The notes beneath the pieces were generated by a model that ran no database searches, had not been told where the DNA came from, and saw only the letters and a list, made by a program, of their open reading frames with translations. A DNA stretch of 64,000 nt from Bacillus sp. Xin1 (GTDB lineage Bacteria > Bacillota > Bacilli > Bacillales > Bacillaceae_G), in contig NZ_JABUAE010000023.1 of assembly GCF_013314535.1 (NCBI RefSeq), forward strand, positions 1 to 64,000, in the 5' to 3' direction. The position numbers and the translations under genes are program-made. Below are positions 57,421 through 64,000 of this stretch, one piece after another (the first letter of the stretch is position 1; every line of letters begins with the position of its first letter).

Positions 57421-58650
57421 TTAGAACGCCCAATTCCCTTTACGGAAGATTGGTTCATGTGTTCCATCCGCTGTAATACCATCGATATCAAGTTCAGCTG
57501 AGCCAATCATAAAGTCTTCGTGTGTAATACTAGCGTTTGCACCATTTTCTGCAAGCTCTTCCTTCGACATTGTTTTACCTCCGTCTAAGTTAAATGCATA
57601 AGCATTTCCGATTGCTAAATGGCAAGATGCATTTTCATCAAATAAAGTATTATAGAATAAAATATTTGTGTTAGAAATTGGAGAGTCGTGAGGTACTAAT
57701 GCAACTTCTCCTAAGAAATGAGAGCCTTCATCTGTCTCTACCAAATGTTTTAAAGATTCTTCGCCAATGTCAGCTTTATAGTCTACAATACGTCCATTTT
57801 CAAATGTAAGTGTAAAGTTATCAATGATATTGCCTCCAAAAACTAGTGGTTTCGTACTTGATACTTGTCCGTTTACACCTGTTTTTAACGGCATTGTAAA
57901 TACTTCTTCTGTTGGAATGTTAGCCATAAATGGTACATTTTTTTCATTTAAGCTACCAGCGCCAGCCCATACGTGTTTTTCTGGAAGTTCAATTGTTAAA
58001 TCTGTTCCAGGACCTGTATAATGAAGAGCTTTATAATGTTTTTCATTTAAGTAATCTACTTTTTTATGTAATGTTTCATCATGTTCTTTCCATGCTTCTA
58101 CAGGATTTTCTAGGTTTGCACGAGTTGCTTGGAAAATTGCATCCCATAGTTTTTCTTCTTGATTTTCTGGTGCAACGTCAGGGAATACTTTTGCTGCCCA
58201 TTCTTTCGTAGGAACGGAGATAACACACCAGCTTACTTTATCTGCTTGTACATAATCGCGGTATACTTTCATTGCTTCTCCAGCAACTTTATGAGCACTT
58301 GCAATTCGTTTTGCATCTACACCTTTTAAAAGGTCAGGATTTTCTGCATAGATAGACATAAATGCAGCACCTTCTTTTGCTAATTCTTCACGTGCATGTG
58401 CCTTCCAAGCAGGGAATTCTGTGAATGCTTCTTCAGGAGCTAAATCAAATTTTAAACGTGTTAATACTTCATCATTCCAATCTACATATACATGTTTTGC
58501 ACCTGATTTATATGCCTTTTCTGTAACAAGACGGACAAATGGAGCAGCTTCAAGTGGGGCATTAATAGATAATGTTTGTCCAGGCTGAATATTAACACCG
58601 ACATTTACTGCAAGAGCAGCATACTTTTCTAACGTTTGTTCAAATGACAT
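57421..58650 (-). CDS. Aminopeptidase, M29 family (AmpS-like)
   Basis: 409 aa. The whole sequence fits the thermophilic-aminopeptidase M29 family: a LEKYAALAVNVGVNIQPGQT start, an N-terminal Rossmann-like domain (KAYKSGAKHVYVDWNDE), and a C-terminal dinuclear metal domain with FMANIPTEEVFTMP, KPLVFGGNIIDNFTLTF, HLGEVALV and ASCHLAIGNAY segments carrying the Glu/His/Asp ligands. Cytosolic peptide turnover is the likely role. RBS AAGGAGAT upstream of 58650. Monocistronic. Confidence 0.93.
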   Translation of the reverse strand: MSFEQTLEKYAALAVNVGVNIQPGQTLSINAPLEAAPFVRLVTEKAYKSGAKHVYVDWNDEVLTRLKFDLAPEEAFTEFPAWKAHAREELAKEGAAFMSIYAENPDLLKGVDAKRIASAHKVAGEAMKVYRDYVQADKVSWCVISVPTKEWAAKVFPDVAPENQEEKLWDAIFQATRANLENPVEAWKEHDETLHKKVDYLNEKHYKALHYTGPGTDLTIELPEKHVWAGAGSLNEKNVPFMANIPTEEVFTMPLKTGVNGQVSSTKPLVFGGNIIDNFTLTFENGRIVDYKADIGEESLKHLVETDEGSHFLGEVALVPHDSPISNTNILFYNTLFDENASCHLAIGNAYAFNLDGGKTMSKEELAENGANASITHEDFMIGSAELDIDGITADGTHEPIFRKGNWAF

Positions 58651-58752
58651 ATGTACAATCTCCTTTATTCGAAATATTTCTTATATACATAATACAAGAA
58701 AATTTTAAAAATATAAATAGAACTCAGATGAGATTGGATTCTATTTTTTTAC

Positions 58753-59838
58753 TTATTTAATAGCAAGTCCAAACTGTTCAACCGTTGTGGAATGGTGCAT
58801 GCGAACACGCTTTATTTTTAACAGTTCATCCGTTTCACCTTTTGGAATAAACTGTCCTGGTTTTGTCGTTGTCGCAAATTGATAATATTTTTTTGTTTCT
58901 TCGACAACTTGATCATTTACATGACCAAATGGGTATGCGACGGCAATGACAGGTTTGCCAGTAATTTTTTCCAGCTTTTCTTTTGAGCCTTTTAACTCTT
59001 CTTCGTAATTTGTGATTTTTGGTAAATCAGCATGTGTTGCTGTATGAGATTGTACAGAGAAAATGCCTGAATTAACCATTTCTTTTATATCCGTAGTGGA
59101 TAAGGAACCTTCTGCATCGATGTTATCAACAATCATATATTCAGTTGCTACTGGCTTAAATGTATCATCTTTTAACTTTTGTAGAATATGAAATGCATTC
59201 ATATTATTTTTCATGCCATCATCAAATGTAACAAAAATCGGTTTATTTACTTTATTAATATCATTCCAACGTTCGAACGTTAACAAAGTATAGCCATTCT
59301 CTTTTAAATATTGCATTTGTGCTTCAAAGTTAGCAGGTGAAACAAACAAGTCTTTAATACCTTGACCATAATAATCTTCAATAGCGTGATACATTAAGAT
59401 AGGAACGTGCTGCTCAAGCACAATAAAGGATGTTGTTAATGGAATGTTTTTACCATCTTCTTTTACACCAGTTGATTCAATTTGATACTCACCGCGTTTT
59501 CCTTCAAATTCTTTTACATCAAGAGGAATGGCAAACTGTTTGTCTCTTTCTTTTGATGAAAATAACTTTGCACTTTCCTTTCCATCAGCAGTTCGCCAAA
59601 TTTTATATTGTACTTCGGTTAAAGAATCTTTTATATCCGTCATATAGATAGATGTGTTTGTGGATTCATGTGTAACGGGATGCCAAGATATTTTACCTTG
59701 TGGTTGTATTTTTTCTTCTTGGTTTTTTGGTTGTTCTTGAACCGTTTTCTCTTTTTTCGGTTCATTACTTGCATTGATAGAATTACAACCTGCTAGAATG
59801 GCAGATGTACATAAAGCAATAGCTGCATATTTTTTCAT
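58753..59838 (-). CDS. Lipoprotein polysaccharide deacetylase (BA0330-like)
   Basis: 361 aa. Lipobox ILAGCNS near residue 17 tethers it outside. A beta-rich N-terminal domain (about residues 45-140, FNIII-like) precedes the NodB domain: motif 1 FVTFDDGMKNN with the Asp pair, motif 2 SHTATHADL with the two metal His, and VAYPFGHVND near residue 290. ATG 59838 has AGAAGGTG at good spacing; a GTG at 59847 overlaps that site. It pairs with a paralogue upstream on the same strand. B. anthracis has a matching tandem pair important for cell shape and osmotic stability. Confidence 0.92.
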   Translation of the reverse strand: MKKYAAIALCTSAILAGCNSINASNEPKKEKTVQEQPKNQEEKIQPQGKISWHPVTHESTNTSIYMTDIKDSLTEVQYKIWRTADGKESAKLFSSKERDKQFAIPLDVKEFEGKRGEYQIESTGVKEDGKNIPLTTSFIVLEQHVPILMYHAIEDYYGQGIKDLFVSPANFEAQMQYLKENGYTLLTFERWNDINKVNKPIFVTFDDGMKNNMNAFHILQKLKDDTFKPVATEYMIVDNIDAEGSLSTTDIKEMVNSGIFSVQSHTATHADLPKITNYEEELKGSKEKLEKITGKPVIAVAYPFGHVNDQVVEETKKYYQFATTTKPGQFIPKGETDELLKIKRVRMHHSTTVEQFGLAIK

Positions 59839-59866
59839 AACGTTCACCTTCTATTGTGTATTCACC

Positions 59867-59963
59867 TTTTTCCCGTGTGAACGGGCAGTCAGACCTTCAC
59901 CTCAAGATTCAGAGAGAAACGAGGAAGATAGGTGGGGCCGGACTGATTAAAGTTTCACTTTAT
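59867..59963 (+). repeat. bcr1-like dispersed repeat, copy 5
   Basis: A 97-base copy from TTTTTCCCG (variant of TTTAT) to GTTTCACTTTAT. Contains GAACGGGCAGTCAGACC, TTCACCTCAAGATTC and GACTGATTAAAGTTTCAC, matching copy 1 in order and strand. It lies between the deacetylase gene and a small membrane protein gene. Confidence 0.55.
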
Positions 59964-60004
59964 ATCGTTATTATAAAGTGGTGGCAGTTCAAAGAAATAA
60001 ATAG

Positions 60005-60187
60005 TTAAGAAGTTTCTCTACTTCGAAGTCTTTTTCTCTTTGCAGGTTTGTTACAAATGATAACAATATAGCCAATAACAAAGATGAAAGGAATTAAAAA
60101 TACATAACTAGGAATGCCAAAAACATAATGACTTTTTATGCTTAAAAATAATAGATGTAGGAAATCAAAAAGAGCATGTAATTTCAT
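60005..60187 (-). CDS. Small membrane protein, 60 aa
   Basis: ATG 60187 follows TTGGAGGT with proper spacing. The product has one amphipathic N-terminal helix, a strong hydrophobic helix (FGIPSYVFLIPFIFVIGYIVIICN region, residues about 22-46) and a highly basic Lys/Arg tail, so it is membrane-anchored with the tail inside. Family not recognised. It sits between the two deacetylase genes on the same strand. Confidence 0.7.
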   Translation of the reverse strand: MKLHALFDFLHLLFLSIKSHYVFGIPSYVFLIPFIFVIGYIVIICNKPAKRKRLRSRETS

Positions 60188-60328
60188 TGGGACCTCCAAT
60201 GTGTTTTTTACAAATTATAACATTAGCAAAAGTGGTGCTACATGTTCAAGACTAAAATTTAAGCTAATTTTAAAGTGGGAAAAGTAAAGAAAAGGCTACT
60301 TTTTCATAAAAGTAGCCTAAAAAAACGA

Positions 60329-61447
60329 TTAATACTTTTCTTTTACAAGTGACATGAACTGCGCCATTGTTGTATTAGGGCCGATAAAATGTCGCTTAAT
60401 TAAGTATTGTTCATTTGGTGTGCCTTTTGTAATATGGGTTCCATGATCGGTAGTTACTGCAAATTCATAATGTTTCTTTGTTTCTTCCACAGCTGGATCA
60501 TTATAAGAACCTACCGGATAGGCAAGGGCGATGACTTTTTTGCCTGTAAGATTTTCAATTTTTTCTTTTGATGCACGTAATTCTTCATCATAATTACTTG
60601 TATAAGCCATCATTGCGTGATTAGCAGTATGAGATTGAATAGAGAAAATACCTGAATCAAGCATTTGTTTTATCTCATCTGTTGTAAGACGATTTGGTTT
60701 ATCAATGTCATTTGAGATAAGGAATTCAGTTGCTGCTGGTTGGAACTTATCATCTTTTAATTTTTGTAAAATATGAAGAGCATTCATATTATTTTTTCGC
60801 CCATCATCCATTGTTACAAAGACAGGTTTATTGACGCGGTTTACATCACCCCAGCGTTCAAATGTTAACATTGTATAACCGTTATCTTTCAAATATTGCA
60901 TATGCTTTTCAAACTGTTCTGGTGGCACATATAAACCTAAATCACCATCACTTGGTCCAGGGTATTTTTCAATAGCATGGTACATAAGGAAAGGTACATA
61001 TTGCTGGAATGTAATCGTAGATTTCACCAGGGGAATTTCTGTGTTGTCATCTTTTAATCCCACTGTTTCAATTTGAAATTCTCCACGTTTTAAATGAAAG
61101 GATTGTAAATGAAACGGGAGAGCAAAATCACGAGCTTTGTCTTGTGATACAAAGGTTTGTTTACTTTCAGGACCGTCAGCTGTACGCCAAATATTGTAAC
61201 GCACTTCTTTAAATGAATCTCTTAAACTTTTTGTATAAAGCGTCGTATTTTTTGCGTTGTATTCAAATGGATCCCATGAAAGGATTCCTTGTGTCAAAGG
61301 TACTTCTACTGCTTTGGTCTGTACTTCCTTCGTTTCCTTTTGGCCCTTGTAAGTTGCTTCTTTTGTCTGTTTTTCACTAGCAGTACTAGTGTTACAACCT
61401 ACGAGAATAGCAGAAGAAAGCAAAGCAATACATGCATATTTCTTCAT
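60329..61447 (-). CDS. Lipoprotein polysaccharide deacetylase, paralogue (BA0331-like)
   Basis: 372 aa, same architecture as its neighbour: lipobox ILVGCNT, N-terminal beta domain, then NodB domain with FVTMDDGRKNN (Phe changed to Met beside the Asp pair) and SHTANHAMM for the metal His pair, and LAYPVGSYND. The two genes share long stretches such as MLTFERWGDVNRVNKP, so they are a tandem duplication. RBS AAGGATG. Outer-face wall modification is the likely role. Confidence 0.92.
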   Translation of the reverse strand: MKKYACIALLSSAILVGCNTSTASEKQTKEATYKGQKETKEVQTKAVEVPLTQGILSWDPFEYNAKNTTLYTKSLRDSFKEVRYNIWRTADGPESKQTFVSQDKARDFALPFHLQSFHLKRGEFQIETVGLKDDNTEIPLVKSTITFQQYVPFLMYHAIEKYPGPSDGDLGLYVPPEQFEKHMQYLKDNGYTMLTFERWGDVNRVNKPVFVTMDDGRKNNMNALHILQKLKDDKFQPAATEFLISNDIDKPNRLTTDEIKQMLDSGIFSIQSHTANHAMMAYTSNYDEELRASKEKIENLTGKKVIALAYPVGSYNDPAVEETKKHYEFAVTTDHGTHITKGTPNEQYLIKRHFIGPNTTMAQFMSLVKEKY

Positions 61448-61666
61448 AATATCATCCTTCTATTGTGTTTTTATTTTTGTCTCTTATATGTAATAAATTC
61501 TCTATCTGTTTTTTTTCATAAGAGATTGTTTATATAAAGCATACCCTTGTCCATCATATCACTATAGAATATAGAGGGAAATACCTCTTTTGGGAGAATT
61601 CGACAAAAACGATGTGTATTTGCAAAGAATTTTTCTTATGTAAAATTTTTGTGAACAAAAAAACTA

Positions 61667-61700
61667 CCTTCGAAAATAGTAGTTTCCGAAGGTAGTTTTA
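61667..61700 (-). terminator. Minus-strand terminator in the gap upstream of the deacetylase
   Basis: AAACTACCTTCG pairs with CGAAGGTAGTTT; on the minus strand it is followed by TTTTTTGTTC. No gene ends here on the minus strand, so it may end a small transcript that starts between 61700 and 61885. Confidence 0.7.
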
Positions 61701-61832
61701 AAGAACACTCTTTTCACTTTTGGCTTTTGTTGTTGGATATTTCTTCACTGTAAATAGACAAAAAAGATTTTCTGGCCAATACTAGTATATATTTATCTCT
61801 TGATATATAAAAGAGAAATTTTATGAAAGAAT

Positions 61833-61850
61833 GTATGCAATTTTGCATAC
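61833..61850. repeat. Inverted repeat GTATGCAA/TTGCATAC
   Basis: Two perfect 8-base arms with a 2-base centre, in the non-coding stretch between the nupC terminator and the deacetylase gene. A TTATATATC -10-like element on the minus strand follows, so it may be an operator. Confidence 0.4.
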
Positions 61851-61885
61851 TATTAGATGTTTAGGATGCTTACTTTTTGAGATGA

Positions 61886-61932
61886 AAAAATCACCCTCAT
61901 CCTCTCGAAATGGAAGAAGATAGGGTGATTTA
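61886..61932 (-). terminator. nupC terminator
   Basis: On the minus strand AAATCACCCT pairs with AGGGTGATTT and a T run follows. It lies just past the transporter stop codon. Confidence 0.88.
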
Positions 61933-61935
61933 TGA

Positions 61936-63132
61936 TTAAATAAATAATCCAGCGATCGTAGCGGATAAAATAGAAGCAAGTGTTGATGCAAATAGCATTT
62001 TCCAACCGAACTTAGATACTACGCTTCCTTGTTTTTCAGACAGGGCACGGATTGTACCAACGATCGCACCGATTTGGCTAATACTTGCGAAGCTAATTAA
62101 GAATACCGTAACGATTCCAACTGTACGTGGAGATAACGTTTTTGCAACTTCTTTTAAATCAAGAATAGCTACGAATTCATTTAAAACAATTTTTGTTCCC
62201 ATAATTCCACCAGCTGGGATAATATCGTGAGCTGGAATACCCATTAGGAATGCAAATGGAGCAAGAATATAACCGAATATTTGTTGTAATGTAACGGCAT
62301 ATCCCATTGCGCCTGAAGCTGCGCTAATTACATAGTTAACGACTTCCATAACACCGATAAAAGCAATCATTAAAGCAGCAACGATACCAGCTACTTTTAA
62401 ACCATCTAGGGCACCGTTAATCATTGCACCGATTAAGCTATCACCAAATAAGTTTTTATCAAATTTTTGAATCGTTTCTTCTTCTTTCATCGTATCAACT
62501 GGTGTTAATAAAGAACAAACGATTAAGCTAGAGAATAAGTTCAGTGGCAATGCTGCTAGTACATATTTTGCATCTAACATCATAACGTATGATGCTGTAA
62601 CAGAAGCTGAAACGGAGCTCATTGCTGAACAACAAATAATAAACATACGGTTTTTGTTAAAGTGTTTTAAGTCATTTTTAATAACGATTAGTGCTTCACT
62701 TGAACCAAAGAATACAGAGTTTACTGCGTGGAAAGATTCAACGCGTGGTAAACCAGTAATTTTGGAAAGTGCACCGCCGACAACGCGAACTATGAATGGT
62801 AAAACACCTAAATAACTAAAAATAGAAAGTAGTGCTGAGAAAAAGACAATAATGAGTAATACATTTAAGAAAAAGACAAAGTCTCTTTGAATACCGTTAA
62901 AGAGAAAATCGACACCTGTTGTACCAAGTTTAATCAGTTTGTTGAACACTTTACTAATTAGAATGATGATTTGCTGACCAATTTTTGTGCCAAACATAAA
63001 CCAACCAATTAAAATTTGGAAACCAATCATAATAGCAATTGCACGGAAGTTGATTTTACTTTTGTTGTTTGACAAAGCAAAACATAAACCTAACACGGCA
63101 AGAATACCGATAACGCTTATTACATATTGCAT
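61936..63132 (-). CDS. nupC: NupC-type concentrative nucleoside transporter
   Basis: 398 aa with about ten hydrophobic segments. The CNT pattern includes an N-terminal FGFQ-like region (MIGFQILIGWFMF), SVFFGSSEALIVIKNDL, the MSSVSASVTASYVMML loop (substrate contacts) and the GTKIVLNEFVAILDL segment near residue 300. ATG 63132 follows AAAGGGG; the longer frame is unlikely. A guanine-class riboswitch and terminator lie upstream on the same strand, so a purine nucleoside is the probable cargo. Confidence 0.94.
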   Translation of the reverse strand: MQYVISVIGILAVLGLCFALSNNKSKINFRAIAIMIGFQILIGWFMFGTKIGQQIIILISKVFNKLIKLGTTGVDFLFNGIQRDFVFFLNVLLIIVFFSALLSIFSYLGVLPFIVRVVGGALSKITGLPRVESFHAVNSVFFGSSEALIVIKNDLKHFNKNRMFIICCSAMSSVSASVTASYVMMLDAKYVLAALPLNLFSSLIVCSLLTPVDTMKEEETIQKFDKNLFGDSLIGAMINGALDGLKVAGIVAALMIAFIGVMEVVNYVISAASGAMGYAVTLQQIFGYILAPFAFLMGIPAHDIIPAGGIMGTKIVLNEFVAILDLKEVAKTLSPRTVGIVTVFLISFASISQIGAIVGTIRALSEKQGSVVSKFGWKMLFASTLASILSATIAGLFI

Positions 63133-63251
63133 GTAGTTGCCCCTTTCAGAAGTTCGTATAAAGTTTTTACATAAAACACTCGTTATATAACTAATAAATA
63201 CAAATTTAAAATCCGGCATAAAGACCGATATAAAAAACCCTTTCCTTTTAG

Positions 63252-63391
63252 ATGGGAGAGAGGATCCAGCCGAGCATAGAAGCGGTCAGGTCCTTTTTTA
63301 GCTCCATGCCAAGTGAAACCAAAAAGAGAAAACGAGAGTAGGTCACTTTTTATTCTTCATAGCCGTAACTTATATGCTTGGAAATCAAAAA
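63252..63391. repeat. Second dispersed repeat family, copy B
   Basis: A ~140-base unit within the nupC leader, between the riboswitch terminator and the nupC start. It shares an exact 20-mer with copy A (63275-63294) and CCTTTTTTAGCTCCATG with copy C, and ends in GCCGTAACTTATATGCTTGG. Confidence 0.6.
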
Positions 63392-63450
63392 TAAATAAAG
63401 TTAGAGAGGTTTTATGTCATACGTAAGATGTCTGACCTTTTAGAAAAATA

Positions 63451-63509
63451 AAAAAAGACCCATATGGATTCACTTTCGTCTATGAGAGAAAGCTAATCAA
63501 TATGAGTCT
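63451..63509 (-). terminator. Riboswitch-controlled terminator of the nupC leader
   Basis: On the minus strand AGACTCATAT pairs with ATATGGGTCT and is followed by TTTTTTATTTTT. It lies 35 bases beyond the aptamer. Confidence 0.85.
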
Positions 63510-63542
63510 TTGTATACAAAAAAAAGCTAATATTCATTAGTT

Positions 63543-63613
63543 TTCCCCATAGTCCAGCAATTTTCGGTTGCCGGGTAGAAACTCTCGATCCATATTATCG
63601 AGTATATATGAGG
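63543..63613 (-). promoter_or_regulatory. Purine (guanine-class) riboswitch upstream of nupC
   Basis: Read on the minus strand: CTCATATATACTCGATAATATGG (aptamer 5' side, here cut for length at 20 bases as CTCATATATACTCGATAATA), GAGTTTCTACCCGGCAACCG and GCTGGACTATGGGG. The base before TATG is C, the guanine/hypoxanthine type. It matches the family closely and precedes a nucleoside transporter gene. Confidence 0.93.
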
Positions 63614-63752
63614 TAACATCGTCCGTATTAAATTAGTAGTAGCGTAACATTACTAGAGAACTATCGTCAATAGCTTTTTTTCTTCCAATAGAAATAGACC
63701 ATATAAGTATGATAAAATGTAACGCAGTGTTATGAAAAAGAGAGGTCGGAAA

Positions 63753-64000
63753 ATGAGTAATAAAATGACGCCACCAGTTGAAAAAAACGAGTTTATAGAT
63801 GTAGTATTTGAAGATTTAACACATGATGGTGCCGGTGTTGCGAAAGTGAAAGGATATCCTATTTTCGTCAAAAACGGACTACCAGGTGAAGAAGCACAAA
63901 TTAAAATTATTAAAGTAAAGAAGAACTTTGCATTTGGTCGCTTAATGAAGCTTCATACAGAAAGTCCATATCGTAAGGATGCAGAATGCCCAGTTTACAA
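63753..64000 (+). CDS. rlmCD: 23S rRNA (uracil-5-)-methyltransferase, RumA/TrmA family (partial)
   Basis: The gene runs off the window; only the first 82 codons are seen. An N-terminal TRAM domain is visible: [20 protein letters not shown] then [18 protein letters not shown], followed by [13 protein letters not shown] where the Fe-S cysteine cluster of this family begins. In Bacillus, one enzyme (RlmCD) methylates U747 and U1939 of 23S rRNA; the gene symbol is a guess between close paralogues. RBS AGAGGTCGG before ATG 63753. Confidence 0.82.
   Translation, partial: MSNKMTPPVEKNEFIDVVFEDLTHDGAGVAKVKGYPIFVKNGLPGEEAQIKIIKVKKNFAFGRLMKLHTESPYRKDAECPVY

Overview
The window looks like a chromosomal segment of a Bacillus cereus group bacterium (B. 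cereus, B. thuringiensis, B. anthracis or a close relative). The evidence is an AT-rich, low-GC Gram-positive gene content, the Bacillus-type gene order purEKBCSQLFMNHD, pcrB-pcrA-ligA-camS and gatCAB, a sigma-54 controlled GABA (gab) locus, tandem lipoprotein polysaccharide deacetylases like those of B. anthracis, and short dispersed repeats with TTTAT flanks that resemble the group-specific bcr1 element. The assignment rests on recognised gene families and order, not on a database search.

Layout. 1-130: the 3' end of an rRNA operon (5S rRNA). 210-1300: a small unknown gene, then a decayed stretch with what looks like the right end of an IS605/TnpB element. 1300-14620: PurR boxes, a promoter, a guanine-class riboswitch and the complete 12-gene operon for de novo IMP synthesis. 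14700-16930: a divergent MFS transporter / LysR regulator pair. 17400-23850: an accessory island built around a type VII secretion (LXG) toxin module: a WXG100 protein, two small helical partner proteins, an LXG toxin with a GHH/HNH nuclease-like tip, a candidate immunity protein whose sequence pattern resembles the L7/L12 C-terminal domain, a SUKH immunity protein, and several broken relatives (a frameshifted DUF4176 gene, a tubby-like pseudogene, toxin tails). A small tyrosine recombinase closes it. 24300-26010: an SPFH protein with a ribbon-helix-helix protein, and a DUF2892 membrane protein. 26425-35160: pcrB, pcrA, ligA, camS, a TSUP transporter and delta-1-pyrroline-5-carboxylate dehydrogenase.

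35400-38890: an isochorismatase-like hydrolase, an intact SAM-I riboswitch that now controls only a truncated metN, and an ArsA-type ATPase with a MarR regulator sharing operator-like repeats. 39200-45360: a two-component system divergent from a three-gene cell-envelope glycosylation operon (PMT/ArnT-like transferase, polyprenyl-phosphate glycosyltransferase, GtrA flippase). An array of four hexamers with exact 11-bp spacing lies at the operon promoter and is the likely response-regulator site. 45570-51390: prsA, gatCAB, remnants of a lost locus with a large double palindrome, and dgkB. 51697-57363: a HAD phosphatase and the GABA shunt genes gabT, gabR and gabD. 57421-64000: an M29 aminopeptidase, two polysaccharide deacetylase lipoproteins, a second guanine-class riboswitch ahead of a NupC-type nucleoside transporter, and the start of an rRNA uracil methyltransferase gene.

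Several genes work as systems. The pur operon and the nupC leader both appear to read purine levels through riboswitches, linking synthesis and uptake. GabT and GabD run the GABA shunt under the sigma-54 activator GabR. GatCAB makes Gln-tRNA(Gln) by transamidation. The LXG island is the most variable and least described part. Intergenic gaps carry at least two dispersed repeat families, with five copies resembling bcr1 and three of a second family.
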